Shown here piece after piece: positions 13,174-21,261 of a stretch of DNA of 64,000 bases (its first letter is position 1; each line of letters opens with the position of its first letter). Both the position numbers and the translations under genes were made by a program. The stretch is from positions 1 to 64,000 of IMG/VR virus record IMGVR_UViG_3300026197_000002. One strand, 5' to 3'. The notes under the pieces were generated by a model that was not told the origin of the DNA, made no database searches, and was given only the letters and a program-made list of their open reading frames with translations. This DNA is from a virus.

Positions 13174-15237
13174 ATGAAATACATTTATGATATAGAAGTA
13201 TATCCTAATTTCTATTCCATAGTATTTTATGATGTTGATAGAAATACGTGGTTATATTTCTATTATCTAAATGGTATATGGGAAGGAAATATAGAATACA
13301 AAGATTTACTTATAGTTAAACAAGGATTTCTTATAGGATATAATAGTAATAACTATGATATACATATTCTAAATGAAATTACTAAGAGTTCTAATGTACC
13401 ACAGTCTAATAGTAGAGTTTACAGGCTAAGCTGTGATATTATAGAAAATTCTAAAAGATTATGGAATAATAATCCCAAATCTATTGACTTAGCTACTCAC
13501 ATATTCAATGGTGTACCTGATAGTCTTAAACTTATGGGATGTAAAGTTAATCACCCTAAATTACAAGAATTACCTATTGACCCACATAATAATATATCTG
13601 AAAATGATATAGAACTTATTATGTCTTATAATAAAAATGATGTTGAAATAACACATTCAATATATGAAAAGGTAAAATCTAAACTTAACAGTAGACTTGG
13701 ACAAGGTAAGTTATTTGGTAATTCTGAATTAGATTATTTATCAGATAATGATAGTTGGTTAGCAGGTAAAGCTATTAAAAATGCCTATATGAATATTACA
13801 GGATGTGATTATCAATATCTTAAATCATTGGCTAATAACGATAGACTTATATTATTAGAAGAATGTATCCTAGAACATAATAGGGAACTATGGGATAAAG
13901 TAGGTAATCAATGGGATATACAAGATTGGTATAGATATTACAGTACTCTTGAATATCCAACAGTATCATCTAGTAAGATATTACCTATAAAATTGAATAA
14001 TACAAGTTATCAATTAGGTTATGGTGGAATACATAGTGAAGATGATGCTAGGTTTATAATACCTGATTCAGGTTATAAATTAATAGATGCTGATGTAGCA
14101 TCACAATACCCTAATAAGATTGTTAATAGAAGTATTATAAATCCTAAATTGGATAAAAGATTATTAAAATGGTATGAAACTATAATATCTGACAGATTAG
14201 AATACAAGGCTTTGTATTCTAAGTATAAGAAATCTAATGCTGAATTAGCTAATAAATATAAAAAGGAATCAGATGATAGAAAAATTGTTATCAACAGTTT
14301 CTTTGGTAAATATAAGCAAAAAGGTTTCTTATTATATGACCCTAAATCATTATTACAAGTTACAGTTAATAATCAATTAGAAATACTGTATCTAATATAT
14401 ATGATGGAAATAAATGGTTTTGAAGTATTTACAGCTAATACTGATGGTTTTACTACAAAAGTACCTATATCTAGGGAACAAGAGTACTATGATATATGTA
14501 AGGAATGGGAATCTATTATGCAAATGGATTTAGAATATGCTGAATATCACAGCATGTATCAAACATCTGTTAATAGTTATATAGCTGTTCCACAATACGC
14601 TGTAAATGATACCATCAACTTAGATTATTGTAAATATAAAAATGATTTTCTAACAGATATATCATTAACCAAAGGATATTTTAGTAGAGCTATACCGTTA
14701 GCTTTACAAGCCTATTTTCTAAAAGATACTTCTATAGAAGACTATTTGAATGTAGGAAATCCTAGTCTTACAATATATGACTTTTGTAATTCACAGAAAG
14801 TTGGTAAACAGTTTAAAGTATATTATGGAGATAATGAAGTTCAACATATTAATAGATTTTATATCAGTACTGATGGTAAAACATTGGTTAAAAAAAATGA
14901 TGATAGAACTACATCTATTGTGGCAAATGAATATGTTACTTTAATGAATGATATAGATAATGAAGAATTGAGATATTATGGTAATCTTAAATATGATTAT
15001 TATATTAAAAAATGTTATGAAATAATAGATAAAATTATGAATAAATTTTTAATAACTATTAGAGTACAAAAAGAATCAGATATACAATCTTATGTCAGAC
15101 GTACTAAGAAGAGTAAGAAAGAAGTATATAAAGAAGTTGAAAAAGCATTAAATAAAATATATGGAGAATATACTTTTACACTCCAAGTATCAGATTTTGA
15201 TGAAATTCCTAGATATAATAAAAAAAATTTAAAATAA
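13174..15237 (+). CDS. Family B DNA polymerase, 687 aa
   Basis: The genome replicase with proofreading. The 3'-5' exonuclease motifs are visible: Exo I Asp-Ile-Glu (residues 6-8), Exo II Gly-Tyr-Asn-Ser-Asn-Asn-Tyr-Asp (55-62) and Exo III Tyr-Asn-Lys-Asn-Asp (near 151-155). Polymerase motif A is Asp307-Val-Ala-Ser-Gln-Tyr-Pro, motif B spans Arg369 to Gly378 (Asn-Ser-Phe-Phe-Gly), and motif C is Asn-Thr-Asp424-Gly, all in the right order. The length is at the short end for the family and fits viral PolB. It is followed by the putative frameshift cassette, two helicases and the primase. Many crAss-like phages carry PolB; others carry PolA instead. Confidence 0.93.
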   Translation: MKYIYDIEVYPNFYSIVFYDVDRNTWLYFYYLNGIWEGNIEYKDLLIVKQGFLIGYNSNNYDIHILNEITKSSNVPQSNSRVYRLSCDIIENSKRLWNNNPKSIDLATHIFNGVPDSLKLMGCKVNHPKLQELPIDPHNNISENDIELIMSYNKNDVEITHSIYEKVKSKLNSRLGQGKLFGNSELDYLSDNDSWLAGKAIKNAYMNITGCDYQYLKSLANNDRLILLEECILEHNRELWDKVGNQWDIQDWYRYYSTLEYPTVSSSKILPIKLNNTSYQLGYGGIHSEDDARFIIPDSGYKLIDADVASQYPNKIVNRSIINPKLDKRLLKWYETIISDRLEYKALYSKYKKSNAELANKYKKESDDRKIVINSFFGKYKQKGFLLYDPKSLLQVTVNNQLEILYLIYMMEINGFEVFTANTDGFTTKVPISREQEYYDICKEWESIMQMDLEYAEYHSMYQTSVNSYIAVPQYAVNDTINLDYCKYKNDFLTDISLTKGYFSRAIPLALQAYFLKDTSIEDYLNVGNPSLTIYDFCNSQKVGKQFKVYYGDNEVQHINRFYISTDGKTLVKKNDDRTTSIVANEYVTLMNDIDNEELRYYGNLKYDYYIKKCYEIIDKIMNKFLITIRVQKESDIQSYVRRTKKSKKEVYKEVEKALNKIYGEYTFTLQVSDFDEIPRYNKKNLK

Positions 15238-15245
15238 CTACAACA

Positions 15246-15821
15246 ATGAATAAAAAGTCTTTGGAAAAAGTAGAATCAATAGGTACAGCACCTATTATAT
15301 ATGTTATAGCTGCTAGTACAGCATTATTATTAGCATTAAACTTATTGTTGATATATAATGTATCATCATATTTAGCAACAGCTAATAATAATACTAGCAT
15401 ATTACAATGGTTAGGTATGTCTGCCATAGCATCTATTATGGGAATGTCAATACCTAATATTAAATATATGGATAGTCAAGAAAACACTTCTAAGATAGAG
15501 AGTGTTATTATTATGGTTATGGGAGGATTAATTATATCTATACAAGGATTTATAATTTATAATCTTATAACAACTAATTTAGATAGTCAAGCACAAGTAT
15601 TAGCTATATTTAATGTAGCATTAGGTATTGCAGTAGATGTAATACTAGGATTATTGGCTACTAAAAAAGTAAAAGAGATAATGGGAGTAGTAGATAATAC
15701 TTCTACTAAATCCACAAATACAGCTAGTACTTCCAATAATAATACAGTAAATTCTAGTAGTTCTACTACTAAATCTAGTGTTCCTGTTAAAGTTAAAAAA
15801 AAGGATAAGGAAAAAAAGTAA
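15246..15821 (+). CDS. Four-helix membrane protein, 191 aa, upstream part of a probable -1 frameshift gene
   Basis: Four hydrophobic segments are clear at about residues 16-38, 53-70, 84-109 and 115-138. They are followed by a Ser/Thr/Asn-rich flexible stretch (150-178) and a Lys-rich end (Val-Lys-Lys-Lys-Asp-Lys-Glu-Lys-Lys). The last two sense codons before TAA, with the base before them, form A AAA AAG (15812-15818), a canonical -1 slippery site. The -1 frame stays open for 315 more codons. I infer two products: this 191-residue protein and a 506-residue fusion with the coiled-coil domain encoded next. The place beside the DNA polymerase suggests a link between replication and membrane. 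No family is recognised. Confidence 0.7.
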   Translation: MNKKSLEKVESIGTAPIIYVIAASTALLLALNLLLIYNVSSYLATANNNTSILQWLGMSAIASIMGMSIPNIKYMDSQENTSKIESVIIMVMGGLIISIQGFIIYNLITTNLDSQAQVLAIFNVALGIAVDVILGLLATKKVKEIMGVVDNTSTKSTNTASTSNNNTVNSSSSTTKSSVPVKVKKKDKEKK

Positions 15822-15902
15822 CTGACCAAGTTCAAGAACAACATTATAAAACTCTATTAGATGAAGTATTAGATTATACAATAGAGCATTTGAACTTGGT
15901 CA
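15812..15902 (+). promoter_or_regulatory. Probable programmed -1 ribosomal frameshift signal
   Basis: The slippery heptamer A AAA AAG (15812-15818) is in the correct zero-frame phase, immediately before TAA (15819-15821). After a 4-nt spacer, TGACCAAGTTCAA (15823-15835) pairs perfectly over 13 bp with TTGAACTTGGTCA (15890-15902). Inside the loop, CTCTATT (15852-15858) pairs with AATAGAG (15880-15886). Heptamer, short spacer and strong stem are the known parts of -1 frameshift sites such as bacterial dnaX, which uses the same heptamer. A homopolymer sequencing error is the main alternative, but it would not explain the stem. Confidence 0.65.
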
Positions 15903-16765
15903 AAAAAGATGATTTTAAAGAGGATGTATTTGATAGTTATCATACTTTAACAAGAAATGATACTGAAATTAAATGGTTTTATGAAGAATTATTAGAAATA
16001 TCTGATAAATTAGGAGATGTTGTTAATAAAGTAGATGAATTACATTTAGGTATTGATAAACACATAAACACCTTAAAATCTATGCAATCTTCAAAACAAA
16101 TGTTAGAAGAAGGTGGTAAAGGTAGTCATAATACTGTTGAAAGACAGAATAAAATAGAGGAATTAGAAGAATCTATTAATAAACATCAGGTAACTATAGA
16201 ACTATTGAAGAAACAACTAGAAGTATCTAATGATGACTATGATAACGTAATAGATTCTATTATTGAAATATTAGAACAATATTTTAAGATATATATTTCA
16301 GACTATAATAATGAATTAGTAGTATCTGTAAAAGATATGGACTTTACATCTACTGATAAAGAAGATGTTAGAAGATTAGCTACTAATACTGCTGATTTTA
16401 TAACTCCTTATAGAAAATTCTCTACTACTGAATTAGAAGAATTAGAATATTATTATATGAATAAGAATGTTGAAGAATATTCTAATAAAGTAGCTTATGT
16501 AGAAATGCTTATTAATTCTGCTATTGCTGATAAAAGTAATACTAATAGACATGGTAATATAAGAGGTAGGTTAGAAGGTACTATTACTTATGATACTGCG
16601 GAAGCTACTAATTTTATGATAATATCTAATAAGGTATTTGATGTAGAAAAAGCAGAAGATGAAGATGTTGATGAATTATTACAATGGTTAGTTAGTGTAG
16701 ATGTAATTAATTTTAAAGATATATCAAATTTCTATAATAATGAAATAATAAACGACAATATATGA
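15818..16765 (+). CDS. Coiled-coil domain in the -1 frame, 315 codons, probable frameshift extension
   Basis: The frame is open from the slippery site, and coding-like sequence begins at once (Val-Thr-Asp-Gln-Val-Gln-Glu-Gln-His). No ATG or GTG occurs in this stretch; the first possible start is a TTG at 15890, which lies within the 3' arm of the stem and would delete about 24 well-formed residues. Roughly residues 45-145 of the extension form long charged helices typical of a coiled coil (Leu-Glu-Glu-Ser-Ile-Asn-Lys-His), followed by a mixed domain of about 150 residues. The end overlaps the SF2 helicase start (ATGA). I interpret it as the cytoplasmic part of a membrane-anchored fusion; a separate TTG-initiated protein is the alternative. 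Confidence 0.6.
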   Translation, partial: VTDQVQEQHYKTLLDEVLDYTIEHLNLVKKDDFKEDVFDSYHTLTRNDTEIKWFYEELLEISDKLGDVVNKVDELHLGIDKHINTLKSMQSSKQMLEEGGKGSHNTVERQNKIEELEESINKHQVTIELLKKQLEVSNDDYDNVIDSIIEILEQYFKIYISDYNNELVVSVKDMDFTSTDKEDVRRLATNTADFITPYRKFSTTELEELEYYYMNKNVEEYSNKVAYVEMLINSAIADKSNTNRHGNIRGRLEGTITYDTAEATNFMIISNKVFDVEKAEDEDVDELLQWLVSVDVINFKDISNFYNNEIINDNI

Positions 16766-17973
16766 AAAGAAGAGATATAGAAAAACAAGCGTCTAGTATA
16801 TTTAATGAGTATCATAATATATTATTAGAACTTGCAACAGGTTTTGGTAAAACATCATTAGCTCTTAAATTACTAGATGGTAGAAAAAAGAATCTCATTG
16901 TTGTACCCTATGATTCTATTAAAGACTCTTGGAAAAATGAGGATAAGAAATGGTTTAACGGTAAGAAGTTAGGTAAATCTGATATTATTACTTATCAATC
17001 ATTACATAAAGTTAAAGATATATATGATGCTGTAGTATTAGATGAATGTCATCATATTACAAGTAATAATTTAGGATATGTTAAAGATTTGAATAGTAAT
17101 ATTATAGCTCTTAGTGCTACTGTTGATACTGATAAAAAAGTATTATTATTTGAATTAGGTATTAATAAGATTAATACTATTAGAGTTACAACAGATTCTG
17201 CTATTGATAACGAGGTATTACCAGATTATCGTATGGTAGTATGGAAATTAAATATGGATTATCAGAATAAAAATATACCTATTAAATATAGTAAGAATGG
17301 TAAAAAACAAACATTTTATACTACAGAAGGAGATAATTATAGTTATATTAATGATAACTTTTCTAAAATACAACAATTATTTTATGCAAATGATTTAGAC
17401 CCTTTTAAAATGGCATTTAATAAAGCGTATGTAAAAAAGGTTAATACAGGTAATTCTGATAAAGATAAATTTCTTAAAAGTAGAGGGTTTCTATTCTCTA
17501 ATTATATGAGAAAAAGAAAAGATTTAATATATCAATCTCCTACTAAAAAGACTTATATTAATAAGATTATTAATGAAATGAGAAGGTTAAATAAAAGATT
17601 TATATGTTTTGTAGGAACTATTAATATGTGTAATGAGTTATCTTCTAGCACATACCATAGCAAGATGACTGATGATGCTAAAATTAAAGCATTAGATGAT
17701 TTCAATAATGGTGTAACTAATGAATTATTTGCAGTTAATGCTTTAGATGAAGGAGTTAATTTAAAAGATGTAGAGGTTGGTATTATTGGTCAAATTAATA
17801 GTAAAGAGAGGAGATTAGTTCAACGTCTAGGTAGATTACTTAGAGGTGATAGTGAGCAAATGAATACTTTATACATTACAGTATTAAAAGATACTCAAGA
17901 TGAAAAATGGTTTCATTCTGCTACACAAGATATAGATAAAAACAAAATACAATATGAAGAATATGAAGGATAG
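16762..17973 (+). CDS. Superfamily 2 helicase, 403 aa
   Basis: An ATP-dependent DNA or RNA helicase. Walker A is Ala-Thr-Gly-Phe-Gly-Lys-Thr (residues 25-31), motif II is Asp-Glu-Cys-His-His (94-98), motif III Ser-Ala-Thr (118-120), and motif VI Gln-Arg-Leu-Gly-Arg-Leu-Leu-Arg-Gly (354-362) with arginine fingers. Asp-Glu-Gly-Val-Asn lies before motif VI as in UvsW/RAD25-like SF2 enzymes. At about 400 residues it is a minimal two-RecA-domain form. Its start overlaps the -1 frame extension by 4 nt and its end overlaps the next gene. It likely acts in branch migration or origin handling during replication. Confidence 0.9.
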   Translation: MKRRDIEKQASSIFNEYHNILLELATGFGKTSLALKLLDGRKKNLIVVPYDSIKDSWKNEDKKWFNGKKLGKSDIITYQSLHKVKDIYDAVVLDECHHITSNNLGYVKDLNSNIIALSATVDTDKKVLLFELGINKINTIRVTTDSAIDNEVLPDYRMVVWKLNMDYQNKNIPIKYSKNGKKQTFYTTEGDNYSYINDNFSKIQQLFYANDLDPFKMAFNKAYVKKVNTGNSDKDKFLKSRGFLFSNYMRKRKDLIYQSPTKKTYINKIINEMRRLNKRFICFVGTINMCNELSSSTYHSKMTDDAKIKALDDFNNGVTNELFAVNALDEGVNLKDVEVGIIGQINSKERRLVQRLGRLLRGDSEQMNTLYITVLKDTQDEKWFHSATQDIDKNKIQYEEYEG

Positions 17974-18475
17974 TGAAAAAAGAAGATTATTAGCATCTAC
18001 TTTTAATAGTAGACAAGAGGTTTTTGACTTTTTATCAGAGCTTATTATTGAAATAAATGGAAAATATAAAATAGATGGAACATTATCAGAACTATATAAT
18101 ACAATTCCAACTGTTGATACACAATTATCAGAAACAGAAATGGATAATGAATTGTCAGTTGTACCTAAATTAAGTTTTACTGAAACTGTTAAAAGATTTA
18201 GAACTTGTATAGGAAACCCTATGAGGTATAATAAAGATACTAAAAAATCTTATAGTATTGATGGAATAAATAGTAATACTATGAGGTCATTACGCAGTTT
18301 ATATAATAAAGGTATATTTAATCAAGAATTTATAGAAAATGCTAGGAACTACTATGGTGATATAGAATACCCTGTTGGACTCAATAGGTATATAACAGAT
18401 AAACTATATGATTCAAATTGGTCTATCAGTAAAAAAGATAATACTACAGGCTTAACAGGTTGGAGTAAAAGATGA
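17954..18475 (+). CDS. Hypothetical replication-cluster protein, 173 aa
   Basis: The protein sits between the SF2 helicase and the DnaB-like helicase and overlaps both (20 and 4 nt). The N-terminal 35 residues are helical and basic, the middle is acidic, and residues 70-150 contain Arg-Phe-Arg-Thr-Cys-Ile-Gly and Asn-Thr-Met-Arg-Ser-Leu-Arg. Position suggests a helicase accessory or loader, but no loader motif (there is no Walker A) is seen. Confidence 0.55.
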   Translation: MKNMKDSEKRRLLASTFNSRQEVFDFLSELIIEINGKYKIDGTLSELYNTIPTVDTQLSETEMDNELSVVPKLSFTETVKRFRTCIGNPMRYNKDTKKSYSIDGINSNTMRSLRSLYNKGIFNQEFIENARNYYGDIEYPVGLNRYITDKLYDSNWSISKKDNTTGLTGWSKR

Positions 18476-19614
18476 ATGCAGATACATTAAGAGATATAAT
18501 TATAGAATCTAAAACTAGAAGTGAAACAGGGTTTAATAGTATTATGTTACCTGATGAATTTCCTAGTCTTATGAATACATATCCTGGATGGGTAAAAGGT
18601 GAATATTATTGTATTACTGCTAGTACTAATGTAGGTAAAACTAAGTTCACTAAATTTATTACAGTATATGGTATTTATAAGTTTTGTAAAGATAATAATA
18701 TACCATTTCATTTGAGGTGGTATGCTTTAGAAGAAGATGAAGAAGAGTTTTGGCTATCTATAACTTGTATGTTGATGTATAAGGTATGTGATATAAATAT
18801 ATCTATAAAGACCTTGAAATCACTAGGTACTAATAGGTTATCTAAGGAACAACTAGAAGCTTATGATAGAATAAAGCCTATATTAGATGATATGATGAAA
18901 TCTATTATAGTTATAGATTATATATATCATCCAACAGGTATATATTATGACTTTTTACAATATGCTGACATAAAAGGTAAATTTGCTAAGTTAGATAATG
19001 ATGGTGATATTAAAGCATTACCTAAGATGTTTAATAATGGTGAAAAGACATCACAATCTTATGATTATTATTATCCAGAGAATGAAGATGAATATGTATT
19101 TATAATAATAGACCATATATCTTTATTGAAACCTGAAAATAAACAAAATCTTAGAGAAGCAATAGAGATGATGTCTAGGGAATATTTACTTAAAAAAGCT
19201 CAAAAAGTATTAAAGTATATACCTATTGTAGTACACCAACAAGCATTAGATAGTGCTAAGGAACAATATACCTATAAGGGTGAAACAGTTATACAAAAAG
19301 TTATGCCTTCCTTAGCAGAATTAGGTGAGAATAGAACTGTTAGTAGAGATTATAGAGTAGTTATGGGATTATTTATGCCACACAAACATCAAATATCGGA
19401 ATTTCTAGGATATGATATTACTAAGCTAAAAGAACAATGTGTTTTCTTATTCTTCTTAAAAGATAGATTATATGGAAATGCTACATCTTTTGTACCATTA
19501 TTATTTAATGGTGCTAATAATACATATAAAGAAATGCCTACTTATGATAGTGATGCTATGCAGATAATATATGATGGTATAGATGAAGCTAGACAAATTA
19601 TAGAAAATTCATAG
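18472..19614 (+). CDS. DnaB-like replicative helicase (SF4), 380 aa
   Basis: A RecA-fold ATPase of the DnaB/SF4 type. Walker A reads Ala-Ser-Thr-Asn-Val-Gly-Lys-Thr (residues 50-57) after Gly-Glu-Tyr-Tyr-Cys-Ile-Thr, Walker B ends in Ile-Ile-Ile-Asp214-His-Ile-Ser, and a later Val-Val-His-Gln-Gln segment (about residue 257) fits the DnaB sensor-like strand. The usual N-terminal primase-interaction domain is missing, as in other phage versions. It should unwind the template ahead of PolB together with the primase at 22216. Confidence 0.8.
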   Translation: MNADTLRDIIIESKTRSETGFNSIMLPDEFPSLMNTYPGWVKGEYYCITASTNVGKTKFTKFITVYGIYKFCKDNNIPFHLRWYALEEDEEEFWLSITCMLMYKVCDINISIKTLKSLGTNRLSKEQLEAYDRIKPILDDMMKSIIVIDYIYHPTGIYYDFLQYADIKGKFAKLDNDGDIKALPKMFNNGEKTSQSYDYYYPENEDEYVFIIIDHISLLKPENKQNLREAIEMMSREYLLKKAQKVLKYIPIVVHQQALDSAKEQYTYKGETVIQKVMPSLAELGENRTVSRDYRVVMGLFMPHKHQISEFLGYDITKLKEQCVFLFFLKDRLYGNATSFVPLLFNGANNTYKEMPTYDSDAMQIIYDGIDEARQIIENS

Positions 19615-19620
19615 TATATT
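19612..19620 (+). promoter_or_regulatory. AGTATATA-type junction motif
   Basis: TAGTATATT begins at the TAG stop of the helicase gene, 29 nt before the next ATG. Close variants lie at 917-932, 8014-8023, 20429-20440 and 21221-21234, all at gene junctions. It is a candidate phage promoter or operator; the function is inferred from position only. Confidence 0.3.
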
Positions 19621-19648
19621 ATATATAAATCAATAAATTAATAAAATT

Positions 19649-20407
19649 ATGGGATTAATTCCACAAGTAGGAGATGTTACTGAAAAGAAATATACATCAC
19701 CTAAATCAATAGTAATTTATGGTAAACCAAAAACAGGTAAAACTACTGTTGCTTCACAATTGCCACAAGATAAATATCTTATGGTAGATTTAGATAATGG
19801 AGCATACTTTTTAGATGTAGTAAAAACGGGTGCTATTAATACACTATCTGATTTTGAACAAGCTGTTGGTGAATTAATGATGTTAAATAAAGATAATGGT
19901 GGTAAACCATTATTCAAATATGGTGTCATTGATACTATTAGTAAATTAGAAGATTTAGCAATATCAGCAGGTGCTAGATTGTATAAGAATAGCTCAATAG
20001 GTAAAAATTGGGAAGGTGAAGATAGTGATTTACTAAATTTACCAAGAGGTGCAGGATATGGTTACCTTAGAACAGCCTTTATTAAAATGGTAGATGTATT
20101 AAATACATTATTTGAACATATTATTTATATAGGTCATGTAAAAGATTCTAGTATTAGTAAGAATGGTAAAGAAGTTAATGTTACTGATATAGACCTTATA
20201 GGTAAGAATAAGCAACTTATTAATAGTAATGTAGATGCTATTGCATATATGTATCGTGAAGATGATGGATTACATATAACATTCAAATCATCTGATGAAA
20301 TATTGTGTGGTAGTAGAACACCTAATTTAAGAGGTAAAGATATACTATTTGCTGATACAGATGGTAGTAATGCCAAATGGGATTTAATATTTGGTAAAGA
20401 TTTATAG
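19649..20407 (+). CDS. Sak4-like/AAA_24 phage ATPase, 252 aa
   Basis: Walker A is Tyr-Gly-Lys-Pro-Lys-Thr-Gly-Lys-Thr (residues 24-32), followed by Lys-Tyr-Leu-Met-Val-Asp-Leu-Asp (about 42-49) and the Walker B-like strand Tyr-Gly-Val-Ile-Asp-Thr (to Asp95). This arrangement is that of the phage nucleotide-binding family AAA_24, whose Sak4 members are RecA-like single-strand annealing proteins. The likely role is recombination-linked replication. It starts with the leader AATAAAATT-ATG and follows the DnaB-like gene after a 34-nt gap with an AGTATATT motif. Confidence 0.8.
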   Translation: MGLIPQVGDVTEKKYTSPKSIVIYGKPKTGKTTVASQLPQDKYLMVDLDNGAYFLDVVKTGAINTLSDFEQAVGELMMLNKDNGGKPLFKYGVIDTISKLEDLAISAGARLYKNSSIGKNWEGEDSDLLNLPRGAGYGYLRTAFIKMVDVLNTLFEHIIYIGHVKDSSISKNGKEVNVTDIDLIGKNKQLINSNVDAIAYMYREDDGLHITFKSSDEILCGSRTPNLRGKDILFADTDGSNAKWDLIFGKDL

Positions 20408-20428
20408 TAATAAATCATTTAGTTATAC

Positions 20429-20440
20429 TTAGTATATATT
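20429..20440 (+). promoter_or_regulatory. AGTATATA-type junction motif
   Basis: TTAGTATATATT lies in the 58-nt gap between the Sak4-like gene and the 20466 gene, 25 nt before the ATG. It is one of five similar sites. Confidence 0.3.
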
Positions 20441-20465
20441 TCAAAAATAAAACGATAATAAAATT

Positions 20466-21143
20466 ATGGATTTCAAATCATTAAAAACTGCTGCTGTAAA
20501 AAAATCATCTAGTAAACTTACTACAAAAGGTAAATCATACTTTAAAATAGAAAATCGTACTAGAACCTTGATTATTCCTGAAAATACTACAATAGATGAC
20601 GCTCTTGAACTATATTCCGAAAAGTATCCTAATATACGTAAAGAGATGTATACATATAAGAGAGGTGCTAAAAAAGGTGTTACAAAACAAGTATTAAGAT
20701 ATGATGTAGAAACTTTTGTAATTTCAAAAGATAGATTTGATAACTTAGAATTATCAGAGTATGGGTTTATTGTAATAGATGATGATAATGTTACAGATAG
20801 AGGGGTTCTATTAATTAAAGCTCCTAAAAGTGAATCATTAGTTACATTCTTTAGAGGTAGTGAAAGTAATGCAGCATATCATGAACATTTATTAGAACTT
20901 GTTGAGAAAAAAGATATTAATAAAAAAGATATTGATATTAAGCCATTGGCTAAAACTACTTTTGATTTACCTGAAGTATATGAAGAATTTAAAGATAATT
21001 GTTATTTCTTAACAGATTCAGATATTACGGATATTGATGAAAATGGTTCAGTAAATGAATATTTTAAAGATGAAAATTATGAAGGTGAATTTTCTAAACC
21101 TGAAATGATAGATGATACTATGCCAATTGATAGTATTCGTTAA
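20466..21143 (+). CDS. Hypothetical replication-cluster protein, 225 aa
   Basis: Residues 1-25 are basic (Lys-Lys-Ser-Ser-Ser-Lys), the central 120 residues mix strands and helices with a Lys-Arg-Gly-Ala-Lys-Lys-Gly loop near residues 64-70, and the last 45 residues are strongly acidic. A basic domain plus acidic tail is a general feature of ssDNA-associated proteins, but no OB-fold motif can be claimed. It lies between the Sak4-like ATPase and the 21262 gene and is followed by a hairpin. Confidence 0.5.
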   Translation: MDFKSLKTAAVKKSSSKLTTKGKSYFKIENRTRTLIIPENTTIDDALELYSEKYPNIRKEMYTYKRGAKKGVTKQVLRYDVETFVISKDRFDNLELSEYGFIVIDDDNVTDRGVLLIKAPKSESLVTFFRGSESNAAYHEHLLELVEKKDINKKDIDIKPLAKTTFDLPEVYEEFKDNCYFLTDSDITDIDENGSVNEYFKDENYEGEFSKPEMIDDTMPIDSIR

Positions 21144-21164
21144 ATAAAACTGTTCATTAACAAA

Positions 21165-21202
21165 AAAGATGTATTATAATATTGCTATTATGATACATCT
21201 TT
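21165..21202 (+). terminator. Probable terminator hairpin
   Basis: AAAGATGTAT (21165-21174) pairs perfectly with ATACATCTTT (21193-21202), with further pairing ATAAT/ATTAT inside. T-rich sequence (TTATTAATTTAGATTTTTT) follows, though the clean T-run is about 10 nt away. It lies in the 118-nt gap before the 21262 gene. Confidence 0.6.
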
Positions 21203-21220
21203 ATTAATTTAGATTTTTTT

Positions 21221-21234
21221 CTAGTATATATTTT
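21221..21234 (+). promoter_or_regulatory. AGTATATA-type junction motif
   Basis: CTAGTATATATTTT lies just after the T-run following the 21165 hairpin and 28 nt before the next ATG, the position expected for a promoter of the downstream gene. Confidence 0.35.
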
Positions 21235-21261
21235 AATTAATTAATAAAACAAGATAAAATT

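Noticed and set aside
15890-16765. Independent protein starting at the TTG at 15890
   Set aside because: The TTG lies inside the 3' arm of a 13-bp stem and would drop about 24 coding-like residues upstream; the -1 frameshift explains both. It is kept only as an alternative.
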